Shown one piece after another: positions 8,755 to 16,434 of a stretch of DNA of 45,690 bases (its first letter is position 1; every line of letters starts with the position of its first letter). A program made the translations under genes and the position numbers. The notes under the pieces are model-generated. The model had not been told where the DNA came from, did not search any database, and saw nothing but the letters and a program-made list of their open reading frames with translations. The stretch covers positions 1-45,690 of the forward strand of contig CALVMB010000008.1 of NCBI GenBank assembly GCA_944341895.1, written 5' to 3'. This DNA is from an uncultured Clostridia bacterium. GTDB lineage: Bacteria; Bacillota; Clostridia; Christensenellales; Borkfalkiaceae.

Positions 8755-10947
8755 TCAGCGATACCAGCCGTTGTTTTGCAGGCTCATCCAGCCGTAACAT
8801 GCCGCGCTCGCCGCCGCAGGGAACGGGAAGGCGAACACCGCGGGCAAGGTCAGGATAAAGGTCGCGGCATACAGGACGATGCACACCGTCAGAGCGATGG
8901 CGGTCGCGTTCATGCCGAATCTGCCGAACAGGCGGCGTTTGGCGCTTCCGTCGTGCACATACGCCGTGTAGAACGCGAGCGGGATATAGGCGAGCCACAG
9001 CGCCGAGAACGGCAGGCTCGCCACTGCGCTCGCGCTCACGAACGCATAGGGCAGCAGCGCGGAAAGCAGCCCCGCCGTCAGCACCGCATAGGCGCGCAGG
9101 ATGTGCGCCGTGTACGGCGTGTTGTACGCGCTGCGGCTCCTGCCCGTTGCCAGATACAGCGCGGCATACACCGTGAGGAAGAGAAAGGCGAGCAGTGCCG
9201 TGAACGCCATGAACACGTTGCTGTTTGCGTTCAGCCGCACATACGGGGACTCGGACGCGAACAGCGTGGCGCCCTTGAGGGCGATCAGCCAGCCGAACGC
9301 GGAAGAAGCGTTCCCCGCCGAATACGCGGTGACGTTCCCGACCGCGAAACTGTCCTTGAACGCCTTGCCGAGCAGGGTGAAGATGCTCATCGTGCCCGCG
9401 ACGGGGTCGGGATCGTACAGCCGCGCGTACGTCGAATACAGCGGCAGAGCGGTCAGCGCGAACAACAGCACCGTCCCCACGACAAAGGAAACGAAAAACA
9501 GAAGATAGATGAGTTTGTTCTGATAGACTGCCTCGGAACGGAGCGCCCGTTCTTTGCCTTCCGCCTCTTCGATGTTGCGGTACAGCACCTCTTCAGAGCG
9601 CTCGGAAGCGTTCTTTTCGTCCAGTTCGGCGCGGATCTGTGCCGCCGCGGCGGCATTCCTGCGCGCATGGCGCACGGCGCCCGCGATAAACAGCCCGACG
9701 ATGCCGACCGCCGCGAGCAGCATTTTGGGATCGACGCAGAACGCGAGCGCGAACAGGATGCCCGACGTCAGCACGTTGCACGCCGAACGCGCGGGCCGTT
9801 CGCGGTCGATGCCGTACGCAAAGAAGCGGAACATGCTCCACAGCGAACCGACGAGCAGGCAGGCGAGCAGAGAATAACTCAATCCCAGTCGCCCCACCGA
9901 AAGGAGCAGGCCGCCGCCCGCAAACAGCGCGGCGCCGAGCAGCGCCCAGCCGTTGTGCTTTTGCTCCCCGCGGCGGAAGACGTCGCGCAGGAACAAATAG
10001 ACGAGCAGCACCGCCCCCGCCGCAAACAGCGCGGAGAAAAAGCGCAGCCCGAAGGGGCTCTTGCCGAAGATGAGCACGCCCAACAGGGGGAACAGCGCCG
10101 CGAGCGGGCCGTTGTCCGTATCCGCGACAAACGTCCCCTCCACCGCGCGGTTGCCCAGCAGGATGTTGTCGATCTGCATGAGCGTGAGCATTTCGTCCTG
10201 CGTGTAATTCGTATACGGCGTGGAGCCCGCAAAATAGCCGTCGCCGTCGACGAGGCGTTCCTCGCCGTTGGTCTGGCGCGCAAAGCAGTCGCGGTATCCT
10301 TCGTCCCATTTGCCGATGTTCCCCGCCGCATCGTACAGCGCGCGCACGTCCGATTGCCCCACATACGCGGGGATCACGTTGTCGTTGGAATCGACGAACA
10401 CGATCTCGTTGACGAACATCTCCCCCGAAAAGGAGACCTGTACGAGGCGGCGGGAGGTGGAAACGGTGGAAGTGTTGTCGCTGCGGTCGACCGCGAGCAC
10501 CCAGTTATAGTTGGAGCCGACCGCCTCCGCGGTGTCCTCCCCTTCGGCGGGCGCCTGCCAAAGATTGGAAAGCGTGACGGTGCCCAGTCCGTACGAAGTA
10601 GACCACGACGGCGAAAGTTTGCCGTTGGAAGAAGTCAGCGTGCCGTTGTACAGCGCGCTCTTGAACGTGAGCGTATACGTACTGCCCGCGGGTACATACG
10701 CGGTGCCGACGTTGACATAGATCTTTTCGAGAGTGGCGTTGTCCTGATAATCGAGATAGAACACGACGGGCGTATCTTCCGTCGCATAAAAGGCTTTGCC
10801 GACCGATTTGGTGCTCCCCGCCGTGCACAGCGCGACGACGAGCACGGCGAGCGCGATGAGGAACGCCGCCTTGGAAAACGCCGAAAAGCGAGCCAGAAAT
10901 GCCCGTACCTGCAAGCGCCTGTGCGGGCGCTCGACGATCTTTGCCAT
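8755..10947 (-). CDS. Large polytopic membrane protein, probable GT-C type glycosyltransferase
   Basis: 730 aa. One hydrophobic segment near residues 26-43, then about 200 residues predicted outside the membrane and rich in Ser, Thr and Asn (residues ~45-255). From ~280 onward come ten or more membrane segments, with a charged cytoplasmic loop around residues 430-460. The block DTDNGPLAALFPLLGVLIFG (near 272-291), followed by FGLRFFSALFAAGAVLLVYLF, resembles the start of the GT39/PMT-like hydrophobic core, where an acidic residue precedes a PL-containing helix. This suggests a polyprenyl-phosphate-sugar dependent transferase with a fused extracytoplasmic module. Assignment is by pattern only; the acceptor is unknown. 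Own promoter and tandem terminators make it a single-gene unit. Confidence 0.55.
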   Translation of the reverse strand: MAKIVERPHRRLQVRAFLARFSAFSKAAFLIALAVLVVALCTAGSTKSVGKAFYATEDTPVVFYLDYQDNATLEKIYVNVGTAYVPAGSTYTLTFKSALYNGTLTSSNGKLSPSWSTSYGLGTVTLSNLWQAPAEGEDTAEAVGSNYNWVLAVDRSDNTSTVSTSRRLVQVSFSGEMFVNEIVFVDSNDNVIPAYVGQSDVRALYDAAGNIGKWDEGYRDCFARQTNGEERLVDGDGYFAGSTPYTNYTQDEMLTLMQIDNILLGNRAVEGTFVADTDNGPLAALFPLLGVLIFGKSPFGLRFFSALFAAGAVLLVYLFLRDVFRRGEQKHNGWALLGAALFAGGGLLLSVGRLGLSYSLLACLLVGSLWSMFRFFAYGIDRERPARSACNVLTSGILFALAFCVDPKMLLAAVGIVGLFIAGAVRHARRNAAAAAQIRAELDEKNASERSEEVLYRNIEEAEGKERALRSEAVYQNKLIYLLFFVSFVVGTVLLFALTALPLYSTYARLYDPDPVAGTMSIFTLLGKAFKDSFAVGNVTAYSAGNASSAFGWLIALKGATLFASESPYVRLNANSNVFMAFTALLAFLFLTVYAALYLATGRSRSAYNTPYTAHILRAYAVLTAGLLSALLPYAFVSASAVASLPFSALWLAYIPLAFYTAYVHDGSAKRRLFGRFGMNATAIALTVCIVLYAATFILTLPAVFAFPFPAAASAACYGWMSLQNNGWYR

Positions 10948-11013
10948 GATGAACCTGCCTTGCGTATGACTTGTCCCCGACCGCGCCGAGGGCGCGGCGG
11001 TACTCTGCCTTGT

Positions 11014-11042
11014 ATTATACCGTAAAACGTGCGATATGTAAA
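11014..11042 (-). promoter_or_regulatory. Sigma-A promoter of the GT-C like gene
   Basis: Minus strand TTTACA (11037-11042), 17 bp, TATAAT (11014-11019); about 65 nt upstream of the start codon. Confidence 0.8.
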
Positions 11043-11064
11043 CAAATTTTGCAAGTTTCGCACC

Positions 11065-11097
11065 GAAAAAACAAAAAGCACGGCAAAATGCCGTGCT
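11065..11097 (-). terminator. Second terminator after rplS
   Basis: Stem AGCACGGC / GCCGTGCT (11077-11097) followed on the minus strand by TTTTTGTTTTTT. Lies just upstream of the promoter of the next gene. Confidence 0.7.
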
Positions 11098-11129
11098 AAA
11101 GTGCGGCGCTTTACCGCCGGAAAGCGTGC

Positions 11130-11153
11130 AAAAAAGCCCTCCGTGCGGAGGGC
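11130..11153 (-). terminator. First terminator after rplS
   Basis: Eight-bp stem GCCCTCCG / CGGAGGGC with a two-base loop, followed on the minus strand by six T. It starts 13 bp after the rplS stop. Confidence 0.85.
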
Positions 11154-11165
11154 TTTTGCGTGAAC

Positions 11166-11510
11166 TTATTTCACTTCCTTGATCTTTGCCGCTTTGCCGG
11201 TACGGCCGCGCAGGTAGTACAGTTTCGCCCTGCGCACTTTGCCCTTGCGGATCACGGTAATGCCCGCAATTTTGGGGCTATGCACGGGGAACGTACGCTC
11301 GACGCCTACGCCGTAGGACAGCCTGCGGACGGTGAACGTCTCGCGGATGCCGCCGTTCTTTTTCGCGATCACGACGCCTTCGAACGCCTGCAATCTCTCG
11401 CGCGTGCCTTCAATGACTTTGACGCTCACCTTGACGGTGTCGCCGACGTTGAATGCGGGCACGGTGTCTTTGAGATTTTCTTTCTCGATCGCTTCGATCA
11501 ACCCTTTCAT
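11166..11510 (-). CDS. rplS: Ribosomal protein L19
   Basis: 114 aa large-subunit protein at the 30S-50S interface. Full-length family pattern: [35 protein letters not shown], then [17 protein letters not shown] and [20 protein letters not shown] (shown in part). Start preceded by AAGGAGGTAAAAGTCG. Usually this gene follows trmD; here it is a monocistron with its own promoter and two terminators, about 2.5 kb downstream of trmD. The ~70-nt leader contains a CTTGCGCAAG palindrome and may hold an autoregulatory L19 leader of the kind known in Firmicutes; I could not confirm the consensus. Confidence 0.97.
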   Translation of the reverse strand: MKGLIEAIEKENLKDTVPAFNVGDTVKVSVKVIEGTRERLQAFEGVVIAKKNGGIRETFTVRRLSYGVGVERTFPVHSPKIAGITVIRKGKVRRAKLYYLRGRTGKAAKIKEVK

Positions 11511-11581
11511 CGACTTTTACCTCCTTGTTACAAAGCGTTCGTTGCGCCCTTGCGCAAGAGGACCGCCCGAAGTCTTTTGCT

Positions 11582-11610
11582 ATTTTACCATATTTTTGCG
11601 GGGCATGCAA
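11582..11610 (-). promoter_or_regulatory. Sigma-A promoter of rplS
   Basis: Minus strand TTGCAT (11605-11610), 17 bp, TAAAAT (11582-11587). Leaves a leader of roughly 65 nt before rplS. Confidence 0.75.
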
Positions 11611-11671
11611 CAATTTTTCCGCCGCAAAACGCATTTTTTTCGCAAAACCGCGCCTTTTTTGCCGCGGCGGT

Positions 11672-12034
11672 TCATGCGCCGAACGCATTGCGGATGTGCA
11701 CGATGCGTTCGCCGTAAACTTCCAGCACGTCGAAGCGGATGTTGATCTCTTTGCCCGCGCGCATCTGCAGCCAGCGCGCCATCTGCACGTAGCGGCGGCG
11801 CTTGTCCGCGCCCACCGCCTCGGCTGGGGTGCCGAACGCCTCGCTCTCCCGCGTCTTTACCTCGCAGAGCACGTACGTGTCTCCCTCCCGCGCGACGATG
11901 TCCGCTTCCCCGAACGGGGTGCGGTAATTGGTCCCGACGACGGTATACCCCGCCGCCTTGAGGAACTTCACCGCGCGTTTTTCGCCGCTCTTGCCAAGAC
12001 TTTTTTTGTGAATGTCCTGCGATGGATCTCGCAT
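11672..12034 (-). CDS. yraN: YraN/UPF0102 family nuclease-like protein
   Basis: 120 aa. The family has a restriction-endonuclease-like fold related to Holliday-junction resolvases; its cellular role is not settled. Conserved GKSGEKRAVKFLKAAGY, then GEADIVAREGDTYVLCEVKTR (shown in part) with the acidic and Lys residues of the PD-(D/E)xK-type core. The start at 12034 lies inside rnhB, giving a 67-bp overlap; later starts would cut off the conserved GEKRA helix. Pairing with rnhB is common in bacteria and hints at nucleic-acid processing. Confidence 0.9.
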   Translation of the reverse strand: MRDPSQDIHKKSLGKSGEKRAVKFLKAAGYTVVGTNYRTPFGEADIVAREGDTYVLCEVKTRESEAFGTPAEAVGADKRRRYVQMARWLQMRAGKEINIRFDVLEVYGERIVHIRNAFGA

Positions 12035-12630
12035 AGTCCGTACTCCCCGATCGCGTCCGTGTGCATTTTTGTGCCGTATCCCTTGTGTTTTGCGAACCCG
12101 TACTGCGGGTACAGCGCGTCGTATTCGTCCATGAGCGCGTCGCGGTACACCTTGGCGAGGATGCTCGCCGCGCCGATGCTGTACGAGAGCGCGTCGCCTC
12201 CGATCACGCTTTTGCAGGGAACACTCGCTTCGGGCGTGAAATTCCCGTCCACCAGCACGAGGTCGGGGCGGACGGACAGCGCTTCGATGCAGTCCCGCAT
12301 GCAGAGCCGCGTGGCTTCGAGGATGTTGAGGCGATCGATCTCGGCATGGTCGCGCAGGCAGATCGCGTACGCCGCCGCCCGCTCGCGGATGAGCGCGGAC
12401 AGCCGCTCGCGCTCCTTTGCCGAGAGCGCCTTGCTGTCGTTCACGCCCGCGACGATCTCCTCTTCGCCCAGCGGCAGGATGACCGCCGCGCAGACCACAG
12501 GACCCGCGAGCGGGCCCCTGCCCACTTCGTCCACGCCCGCGACGAGGCGCACGCTTTCACTCAAAAACCCGCGGTCGAACGCGGCGCGTTCCGCCGCGGT
12601 GCGCAGGCGTTTTTCCTTTGCTTCGCTCAT
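11968..12630 (-). CDS. rnhB: Ribonuclease HII
   Basis: 220 aa. Cleaves RNA in RNA-DNA hybrids and at single ribonucleotides misinserted into DNA. The signature VAGVDEVGRGPLAGPVV supplies the first acidic residues; DLVLVDGNF and SIGAASILAKVYRD follow, with YDALYPQYGFAKHKGYGT as the C-terminal block. Start at 12630 follows GGGGAGAAACC. It follows rbgA and overlaps yraN. The frame continues upstream into rbgA but that is not coding. Confidence 0.95.
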   Translation of the reverse strand: MSEAKEKRLRTAAERAAFDRGFLSESVRLVAGVDEVGRGPLAGPVVCAAVILPLGEEEIVAGVNDSKALSAKERERLSALIRERAAAYAICLRDHAEIDRLNILEATRLCMRDCIEALSVRPDLVLVDGNFTPEASVPCKSVIGGDALSYSIGAASILAKVYRDALMDEYDALYPQYGFAKHKGYGTKMHTDAIGEYGLCEIHRRTFTKKVLARAAKNAR

Positions 12631-12683
12631 GGTTTCTCCCCTTGCGTGCCCCGCACGGCGCGCAATCGGTCCGTTCGGCGCGT

Positions 12684-13544
12684 TCAGCCGAAAAAGCCGC
12701 GGTAATCCTCGGCGTTTTCCAGCGTGATCCTGCCCGTTCTGCCCTTGCGGAAATCGTCCACGATGGCGGCGGCACCGCGCTCGTAGTCGTATTCGCCGCC
12801 CCTGCGCACGAAGCCGCGGCGGCGGCAGACCTGCTCGTACATGGCAAGCGGCGAGGAAAAATCCTCGATGCCGTACCGCTCGGCGAGGTTTTGCGGATAC
12901 GCGGCCGCCAGTTCGCCCAACAGTTCGAGGGCGACGTCGTCCATATCCAGAATGTCGTCGTTGATGCTGCCGAGATAGGCGAGGTGCTTTGCCAGCGTCT
13001 GGTTTTCGAAGGCGGGCGGCATGGTGCCGGGGGTATCGAGCAGTTCGAACCCCGCACAGCGGATCCACTGCTTGCCGCGCGTGACCCCCGCCTTGTCCCC
13101 CGTGACCGCCCGCTTTTCGCAGGCGAGCGCGTTGATGACCGTGCTTTTGCCCGTGTTCGGGATGCCCGCCACCATGAGTTTGGGCGGGCGAACGATGCCG
13201 CGGCTCTCGTCGCGCGCGATCTTATCCCGCAGAACGAACAGGACCTTTTCGGAGATCTGCTTCGCCGCGCCCGCCGAAGCGGCGATACAGCGCGCCGCGG
13301 GCAGGCCCGCCCGCGCAAATTCGGACAAAAAGGCGTCCGTCTTGCGCTCGTCGGCGAGGTCGGCTTTGTTCAGAAGGCAGAGCACGGGCTTGCCGCCGAA
13401 CAGTTTTTTGAGGTTTTTGTTGAAGGTCGCCGCCGGTGCGCGCGCGTCCAGCACGACGAGGACGCCGTCCACCAGTTTGACGCTGTCCTCCATCATGCGC
13501 ATCGCTTTGGTCATGTGACCGGGGAACCATTGGATGTGTTTCAT
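12684..13544 (-). CDS. rbgA: RbgA (YlqF), 50S ribosome assembly GTPase
   Basis: 286 aa circularly permuted GTPase needed for late 50S assembly in Bacillus. The start MKHIQWFPGHMTKAMRMM is characteristic. Motif order is permuted: G4 LLNKADLAD, G5 region with SA, then G1 GIPNTGKST, switch GVTRGKQW and G3 LLDTPGTMPP, followed by the C-terminal RNA-binding helical domain. Start at 13544 has a TGAGGT about nine bases upstream. The frame extends ~84 codons further upstream, but that part is repeat sequence (module B) and is not counted. First gene of rbgA-rnhB-yraN. Confidence 0.95.
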   Translation of the reverse strand: MKHIQWFPGHMTKAMRMMEDSVKLVDGVLVVLDARAPAATFNKNLKKLFGGKPVLCLLNKADLADERKTDAFLSEFARAGLPAARCIAASAGAAKQISEKVLFVLRDKIARDESRGIVRPPKLMVAGIPNTGKSTVINALACEKRAVTGDKAGVTRGKQWIRCAGFELLDTPGTMPPAFENQTLAKHLAYLGSINDDILDMDDVALELLGELAAAYPQNLAERYGIEDFSSPLAMYEQVCRRRGFVRRGGEYDYERGAAAIVDDFRKGRTGRITLENAEDYRGFFG

Positions 13545-13690
13545 AAAAAATACCTCATGCAAATCTCGCCGAACGAGACGGCTGCGATTTGCCATGATCT
13601 CAGGGGACAACACTGCTCGGGCAAGCCCTCGACGCGTTTTCCCCTTCTTTGGCGCATTCTCAGGGCTTCTCCTTTTGATCAATGCGCCAA

Positions 13691-13766
13691 ATTCATCCTC
13701 TTTCGACACGCCGCAAGCGGCGCAAGGTGAAAAAGCAAAAAGTGCGATTTTTGCTTTTTCAGAAAG
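13691..13766 (+). repeat. Module B repeat, copy B1
   Basis: 76 bp with one mismatch to B2 (13858-13933). Contains a CGCCGC-AA-GCGGCG hairpin and a second hairpin with a 13-bp perfect stem of GAAAAAGCAAAAA and its complement around GTGCGA. A third, inverted and diverged copy lies at 24912-24987. Confidence 0.9.
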
Positions 13767-13788
13767 ATCGGGTTCACACTTTTTCTGA

Positions 13789-13847
13789 GGTCGCAAGTGT
13801 GCGGCAACTTGGGTGCGCTCCGCGAAAAGTGTGATTTTCGCTCGCGC
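13789..13847 (+). repeat. Module C repeat, copy C1
   Basis: Shares a ~55-bp block with 24708-24773 in the opposite orientation, centred on GGGTGCGCTCCGCGAAAAG followed by a GCGAAAA/TTTTCGC type hairpin. Sits between B1 and B2. Confidence 0.75.
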
Positions 13848-13857
13848 ATGTTTTTTA

Positions 13858-13933
13858 ATTCATCCTCTTTCGTCACGCCGCAAGCGGCGCAAGGTGAAAA
13901 AGCAAAAAGTGCGATTTTTGCTTTTTCAGAAAG
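13858..13933 (+). repeat. Module B repeat, copy B2
   Basis: 75 of 76 bases identical to B1 by direct comparison, same orientation, 91 bp apart. Carries the same two hairpins. Confidence 0.9.
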
Positions 13934-14052
13934 TATTACTCACGGTTTCTATCCACGCCGCCATAACGCGCGCCGCATTCACCCTTGCAAATCCCGAAAT
14001 TTCAGAATTTGCGCGCCATACGCATGCACACATGCGCACGCGGAGCGGGCGT

Positions 14053-14517
14053 TCAGCCGCCGCGCGAAAAGCGCTCGGGCAGGCTTTCGGCAAACTGTTC
14101 CGCCCGCCGCAGATCGCGCGCGTTCGGGCGCCCTTTGGCGATGCCGCCGAACAGTTTCAGCGCGCCGAACGTATCGTAACCGCGGCAATAGAACACGCCC
14201 AAAAAGCGACATCCCTGCCCGCGGAGCGCCTTGCGCAGCCGCGCGGAAAATTCCCTGTGCCGAAGCCCGCAGGTGTAGACGAAAAACACCGCCTTGCCGT
14301 GCAGAACATCCGTTTCGCGCGCCCACGCTTCCAGCGTGCGGTGAAAGCGCGAAAAGTAGATGCCCGACGCCAGCCCCACGCAGTCGTACCCCGCAAGATC
14401 GGCTTCCCGCGCTTCCTCCACGGTATACAGGTCGATGTCCCTGCCCTGCGCCATGGCGCGCACCACCGCCTCGGTGTTTTTATGGTGCACCGAACAGTAC
14501 ACGATCGCCGTCTTCAT
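14053..14517 (-). CDS. Flavodoxin-like protein
   Basis: 154 aa. Begins MKTAIVYCSVHHKNTEAVV, the phosphate-binding loop of the flavodoxin family variant with an S-x-H-H-x-N-T signature. A GLASGIYFSRFH segment and a YTCGLRHREFSARLR segment follow, as in small flavodoxin-domain proteins that bind FMN. The ATG overlaps the trmD stop (ATGA), so translation is probably coupled; it is the last gene of rpsP-khpA-rimM-trmD. The electron partner is unknown. A flavodoxin here is unusual for this operon. Confidence 0.85.
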   Translation of the reverse strand: MKTAIVYCSVHHKNTEAVVRAMAQGRDIDLYTVEEAREADLAGYDCVGLASGIYFSRFHRTLEAWARETDVLHGKAVFFVYTCGLRHREFSARLRKALRGQGCRFLGVFYCRGYDTFGALKLFGGIAKGRPNARDLRRAEQFAESLPERFSRGG

Positions 14518-15191
14518 TGCCCGTCTTTGCCCAGCAGGTCGGGACGCTTGGCGCGGGTGATCTTTTCGGACTGCTCGCGCCGCCACTTGTCGATCTCGGC
14601 ATGGTTGCCGCTGCGCAACACTTCGGGCACCGTCAGCCCGCGGTATTCGACGGGGCGGGTGTACTGCGGGTATTCGAGCGCGTTTTCCGAAAAACTTTCC
14701 TGCACCAGCGAAGAGGTGTTGATGACGCCGTCCACATACCGCGCCACGCAGTCGGTGACCACCATGGCGGGCAGTTCGCCGCCCGTCAGGACATAGTCGC
14801 CGATGCTGATCTCCTCGTCGATGAACAGATCGACGGCGCGCTGGTCCACCCCCTCGTAATGCCCGCACAACAGGATGATGTGCTCGTATTGCAGAAGTTC
14901 GAACACTTTGTGCTGGCGGAAAGTCTCCCCTTTGGGCGAGAGATAGATGCGCCGCGCGCGGTGCTCGGGATCGAGCGCCTCGATGGCGGAGCCGATGGGC
15001 TGGGCGGTCATCACCATGCCCGCGCCGCCGCCGAAGGGATAGTCGTCGCATTTGAGGTGCTTGTCCTCGGTGTAGTCGCGGATGTTCACGACGTTGATCT
15101 GCAATTTGTTTTCTTTCTGCGCCCTGCCTAAGATGCTCGTCTGCATGGGAACGAACATTTCGGGGAACAGCGTCAAAATATCGATCTTCAT
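14514..15191 (-). CDS. trmD: TrmD, tRNA (guanine-37-N1)-methyltransferase
   Basis: 225 aa SPOUT methyltransferase that puts m1G at position 37 of tRNA and prevents +1 frameshifts. MKIDILTLFPEMF opening, DDYPFGGGAGMVM, LSPKGETFRQ, the knot segment CGHYEGVDQRA, then EISIGDYVLTGGELPAMV and EYPQYTRPVEYRG. Motifs are intact and length is slightly short, as in many Clostridia. Four bases separate it from rimM, and it overlaps the flavodoxin gene. Confidence 0.97.
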   Translation of the reverse strand: MKIDILTLFPEMFVPMQTSILGRAQKENKLQINVVNIRDYTEDKHLKCDDYPFGGGAGMVMTAQPIGSAIEALDPEHRARRIYLSPKGETFRQHKVFELLQYEHIILLCGHYEGVDQRAVDLFIDEEISIGDYVLTGGELPAMVVTDCVARYVDGVINTSSLVQESFSENALEYPQYTRPVEYRGLTVPEVLRSGNHAEIDKWRREQSEKITRAKRPDLLGKDGQ

Positions 15192-15195
15192 GCCT

Positions 15196-15699
15196 TTACT
15201 GCTCCACGGCGACCTGCAAAAAGCGCGCCTCGTTGACGGTGATGATTTTGTTTTCCACGTCCACCGCCTCGATGACGCCCTCCGCCGCGGGGAACAGCAC
15301 CTCCCGCTCCCCGTCGCGCAAAACGTACACGTCGGTGTGCGCGCTCATCACGTCGGCGATCGTGCCCAGACGTTTTCCCGCCGCGGTGACGACGGCACAA
15401 CCGACGATGTCCACGATGTAATACCTGCCCTCTTCCAGCGCGGGCGCATCGGCGCGGGAGGCTTCCACCTCCTTGCCGCGCAGGCGCTCCGCCGCGTCGC
15501 GGTCGGCAATGCCTGAAAGCATGAGATATGCCGCGGACGCGTCCACGCGCGCGGACATTACCTTGTATTCCGCCCCGCCGATCCATACGGTGCGGAAACA
15601 ACGGATATCCTCCGCGTCGTCCAGAAGGGGTTTGATCTTGAGTTCGCCGCGGATGCCCTGCGGTTTGAGCACTTCGCCGATCACGAGTTTTTCGCGCAT
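15196..15699 (-). CDS. rimM: RimM, 30S maturation factor
   Basis: 167 aa. Binds S19 and helps mature the 3' domain of 16S rRNA. Opens MREKLVIGEVLKPQGIRGEL, family-typical, with a C-terminal PRC-barrel (YYIVDIVGCAVVTAAGKRLG, then VLFPAAEGVIEAVD). Start at 15699 selected for GGAGAAGAGT upstream; a start 36 bases earlier would overlap the short khpA gap and add unrelated residues. Between khpA and trmD. Confidence 0.94.
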   Translation of the reverse strand: MREKLVIGEVLKPQGIRGELKIKPLLDDAEDIRCFRTVWIGGAEYKVMSARVDASAAYLMLSGIADRDAAERLRGKEVEASRADAPALEEGRYYIVDIVGCAVVTAAGKRLGTIADVMSAHTDVYVLRDGEREVLFPAAEGVIEAVDVENKIITVNEARFLQVAVEQ

Positions 15700-15755
15700 A
15701 CTCTTCTCCATAGAAAAAAGAGGGAAAAATTGCATTTTCCCTCCGGCAAGGGATG

Positions 15756-16001
15756 TTATTCCGCTTGCGTCTTTTCTTTGATCTCGATATTGTATTTTTT
15801 GTGTTCCTTGGCGGACGCACAGCGCACGAGCGTGCGCAGGGCCTTGGCGATCTTGCCCTGTTTGCCGATCACCTTGCCCATGTCCGCATCGTCGAGCAGA
15901 ACGAGGATCTCGATGACGTTCCCCTTGTCCTCGACGCGGTACTCGATCGCGTCTTTATGCTCGGCGAACTGTTCTACGACAAATTTCACCAGTTCCAGCA
16001 T
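15756..16001 (-). CDS. khpA: KhpA, KH-domain RNA-binding protein
   Basis: 81 aa single KH domain with the RNA-binding loop GKVIGKQGKIAKALRTLV. KhpA pairs with KhpB/EloR in Gram-positives and influences cell-wall elongation and RNA turnover. Position directly after rpsP is the classical one. Start preceded by GAGGTAGCGGACG. Confidence 0.95.
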   Translation of the reverse strand: MLELVKFVVEQFAEHKDAIEYRVEDKGNVIEILVLLDDADMGKVIGKQGKIAKALRTLVRCASAKEHKKYNIEIKEKTQAE

Positions 16002-16020
16002 CGTCCGCTACCTCTGCCGC

Positions 16021-16314
16021 TTACTTCTTTTTGCGCGTCTTGGTGCGCGGTGCGGACAGTTTGGTCGGCTTTTCGAGGATGCCTTCGCGGATGAGAAGGG
16101 TCTTGACCGTGTCCGTCGGCTGCACGCCCTTGGAAAGCCAGTCCTTCGCCTTGTCGGCGTCGATGACGATCTGCTCGGGCTGCGAGGTCGGGTTGTAGTG
16201 CCCGATCTTTTCGATGTACTCCCCGTCGCGCGCCTTGCGGCTGTCCACGACGACGATGCGGTAGAAGGGAGACTTTTTGTCGCCCAGTCTCGTAAGTCTC
16301 ATTTTGACTGCCAT
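16021..16314 (-). CDS. rpsP: Ribosomal protein S16
   Basis: 97 aa small-subunit assembly protein. [40 protein letters not shown] and a basic tail ending RTKTRKKK. Start at 16314 has AAGGAGCAATACGACA upstream; the frame extends further up through the promoter and is discarded. First gene of the rpsP-khpA-rimM-trmD-flavodoxin unit, driven by a consensus promoter 60 bp upstream. Confidence 0.97.
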   Translation of the reverse strand: MAVKMRLTRLGDKKSPFYRIVVVDSRKARDGEYIEKIGHYNPTSQPEQIVIDADKAKDWLSKGVQPTDTVKTLLIREGILEKPTKLSAPRTKTRKKK

Positions 16315-16374
16315 TGTCGTATTGCTCCTTGTCGGATGATTTTTTCTTTGCGGCATTTTGCCGATTTCCGCCCT

Positions 16375-16403
16375 ATTATACCGCGCAAAAAAATGCCTGT
16401 CAA
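16375..16403 (-). promoter_or_regulatory. Consensus sigma-A promoter of rpsP, -35 inside the ffh terminator
   Basis: Minus strand TTGACA (16398-16403), 17 bp, TATAAT (16375-16380). The -35 hexamer is part of the second arm of the ffh terminator stem, and the T-run forms part of the spacer. Confidence 0.92.
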
Positions 16404-16422
16404 GCATTTTTGCTTGACAGGC
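16385..16422 (-). terminator. Intrinsic terminator of ffh
   Basis: Perfect stem GCCTGTCAAGC / GCTTGACAGGC (16395-16422) around an A-rich loop, followed on the minus strand by ATTTTTTT. Confidence 0.92.
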
Positions 16423-16434
16423 TCCACTTTTTTC

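Larger units (their letters stand above)
13545..14052. other. Gene-free 508-bp region carrying repeats B1, C1 and B2
   Basis: Lies between the flavodoxin stop and the rbgA start. Holds two nearly identical 76-bp module B copies flanking one module C copy. The rest (13567-13680 and 13940-14050) has no recognisable gene, RNA or clear promoter. Module hairpins followed by T-runs could end the rpsP-to-flavodoxin transcript. Confidence 0.7.

Noticed and set aside
13545-13796. N-terminal extension of rbgA
   Set aside because: The frame is open through repeat B1 but the protein family starts at MKHIQWFPGHM, which has its own ribosome site.
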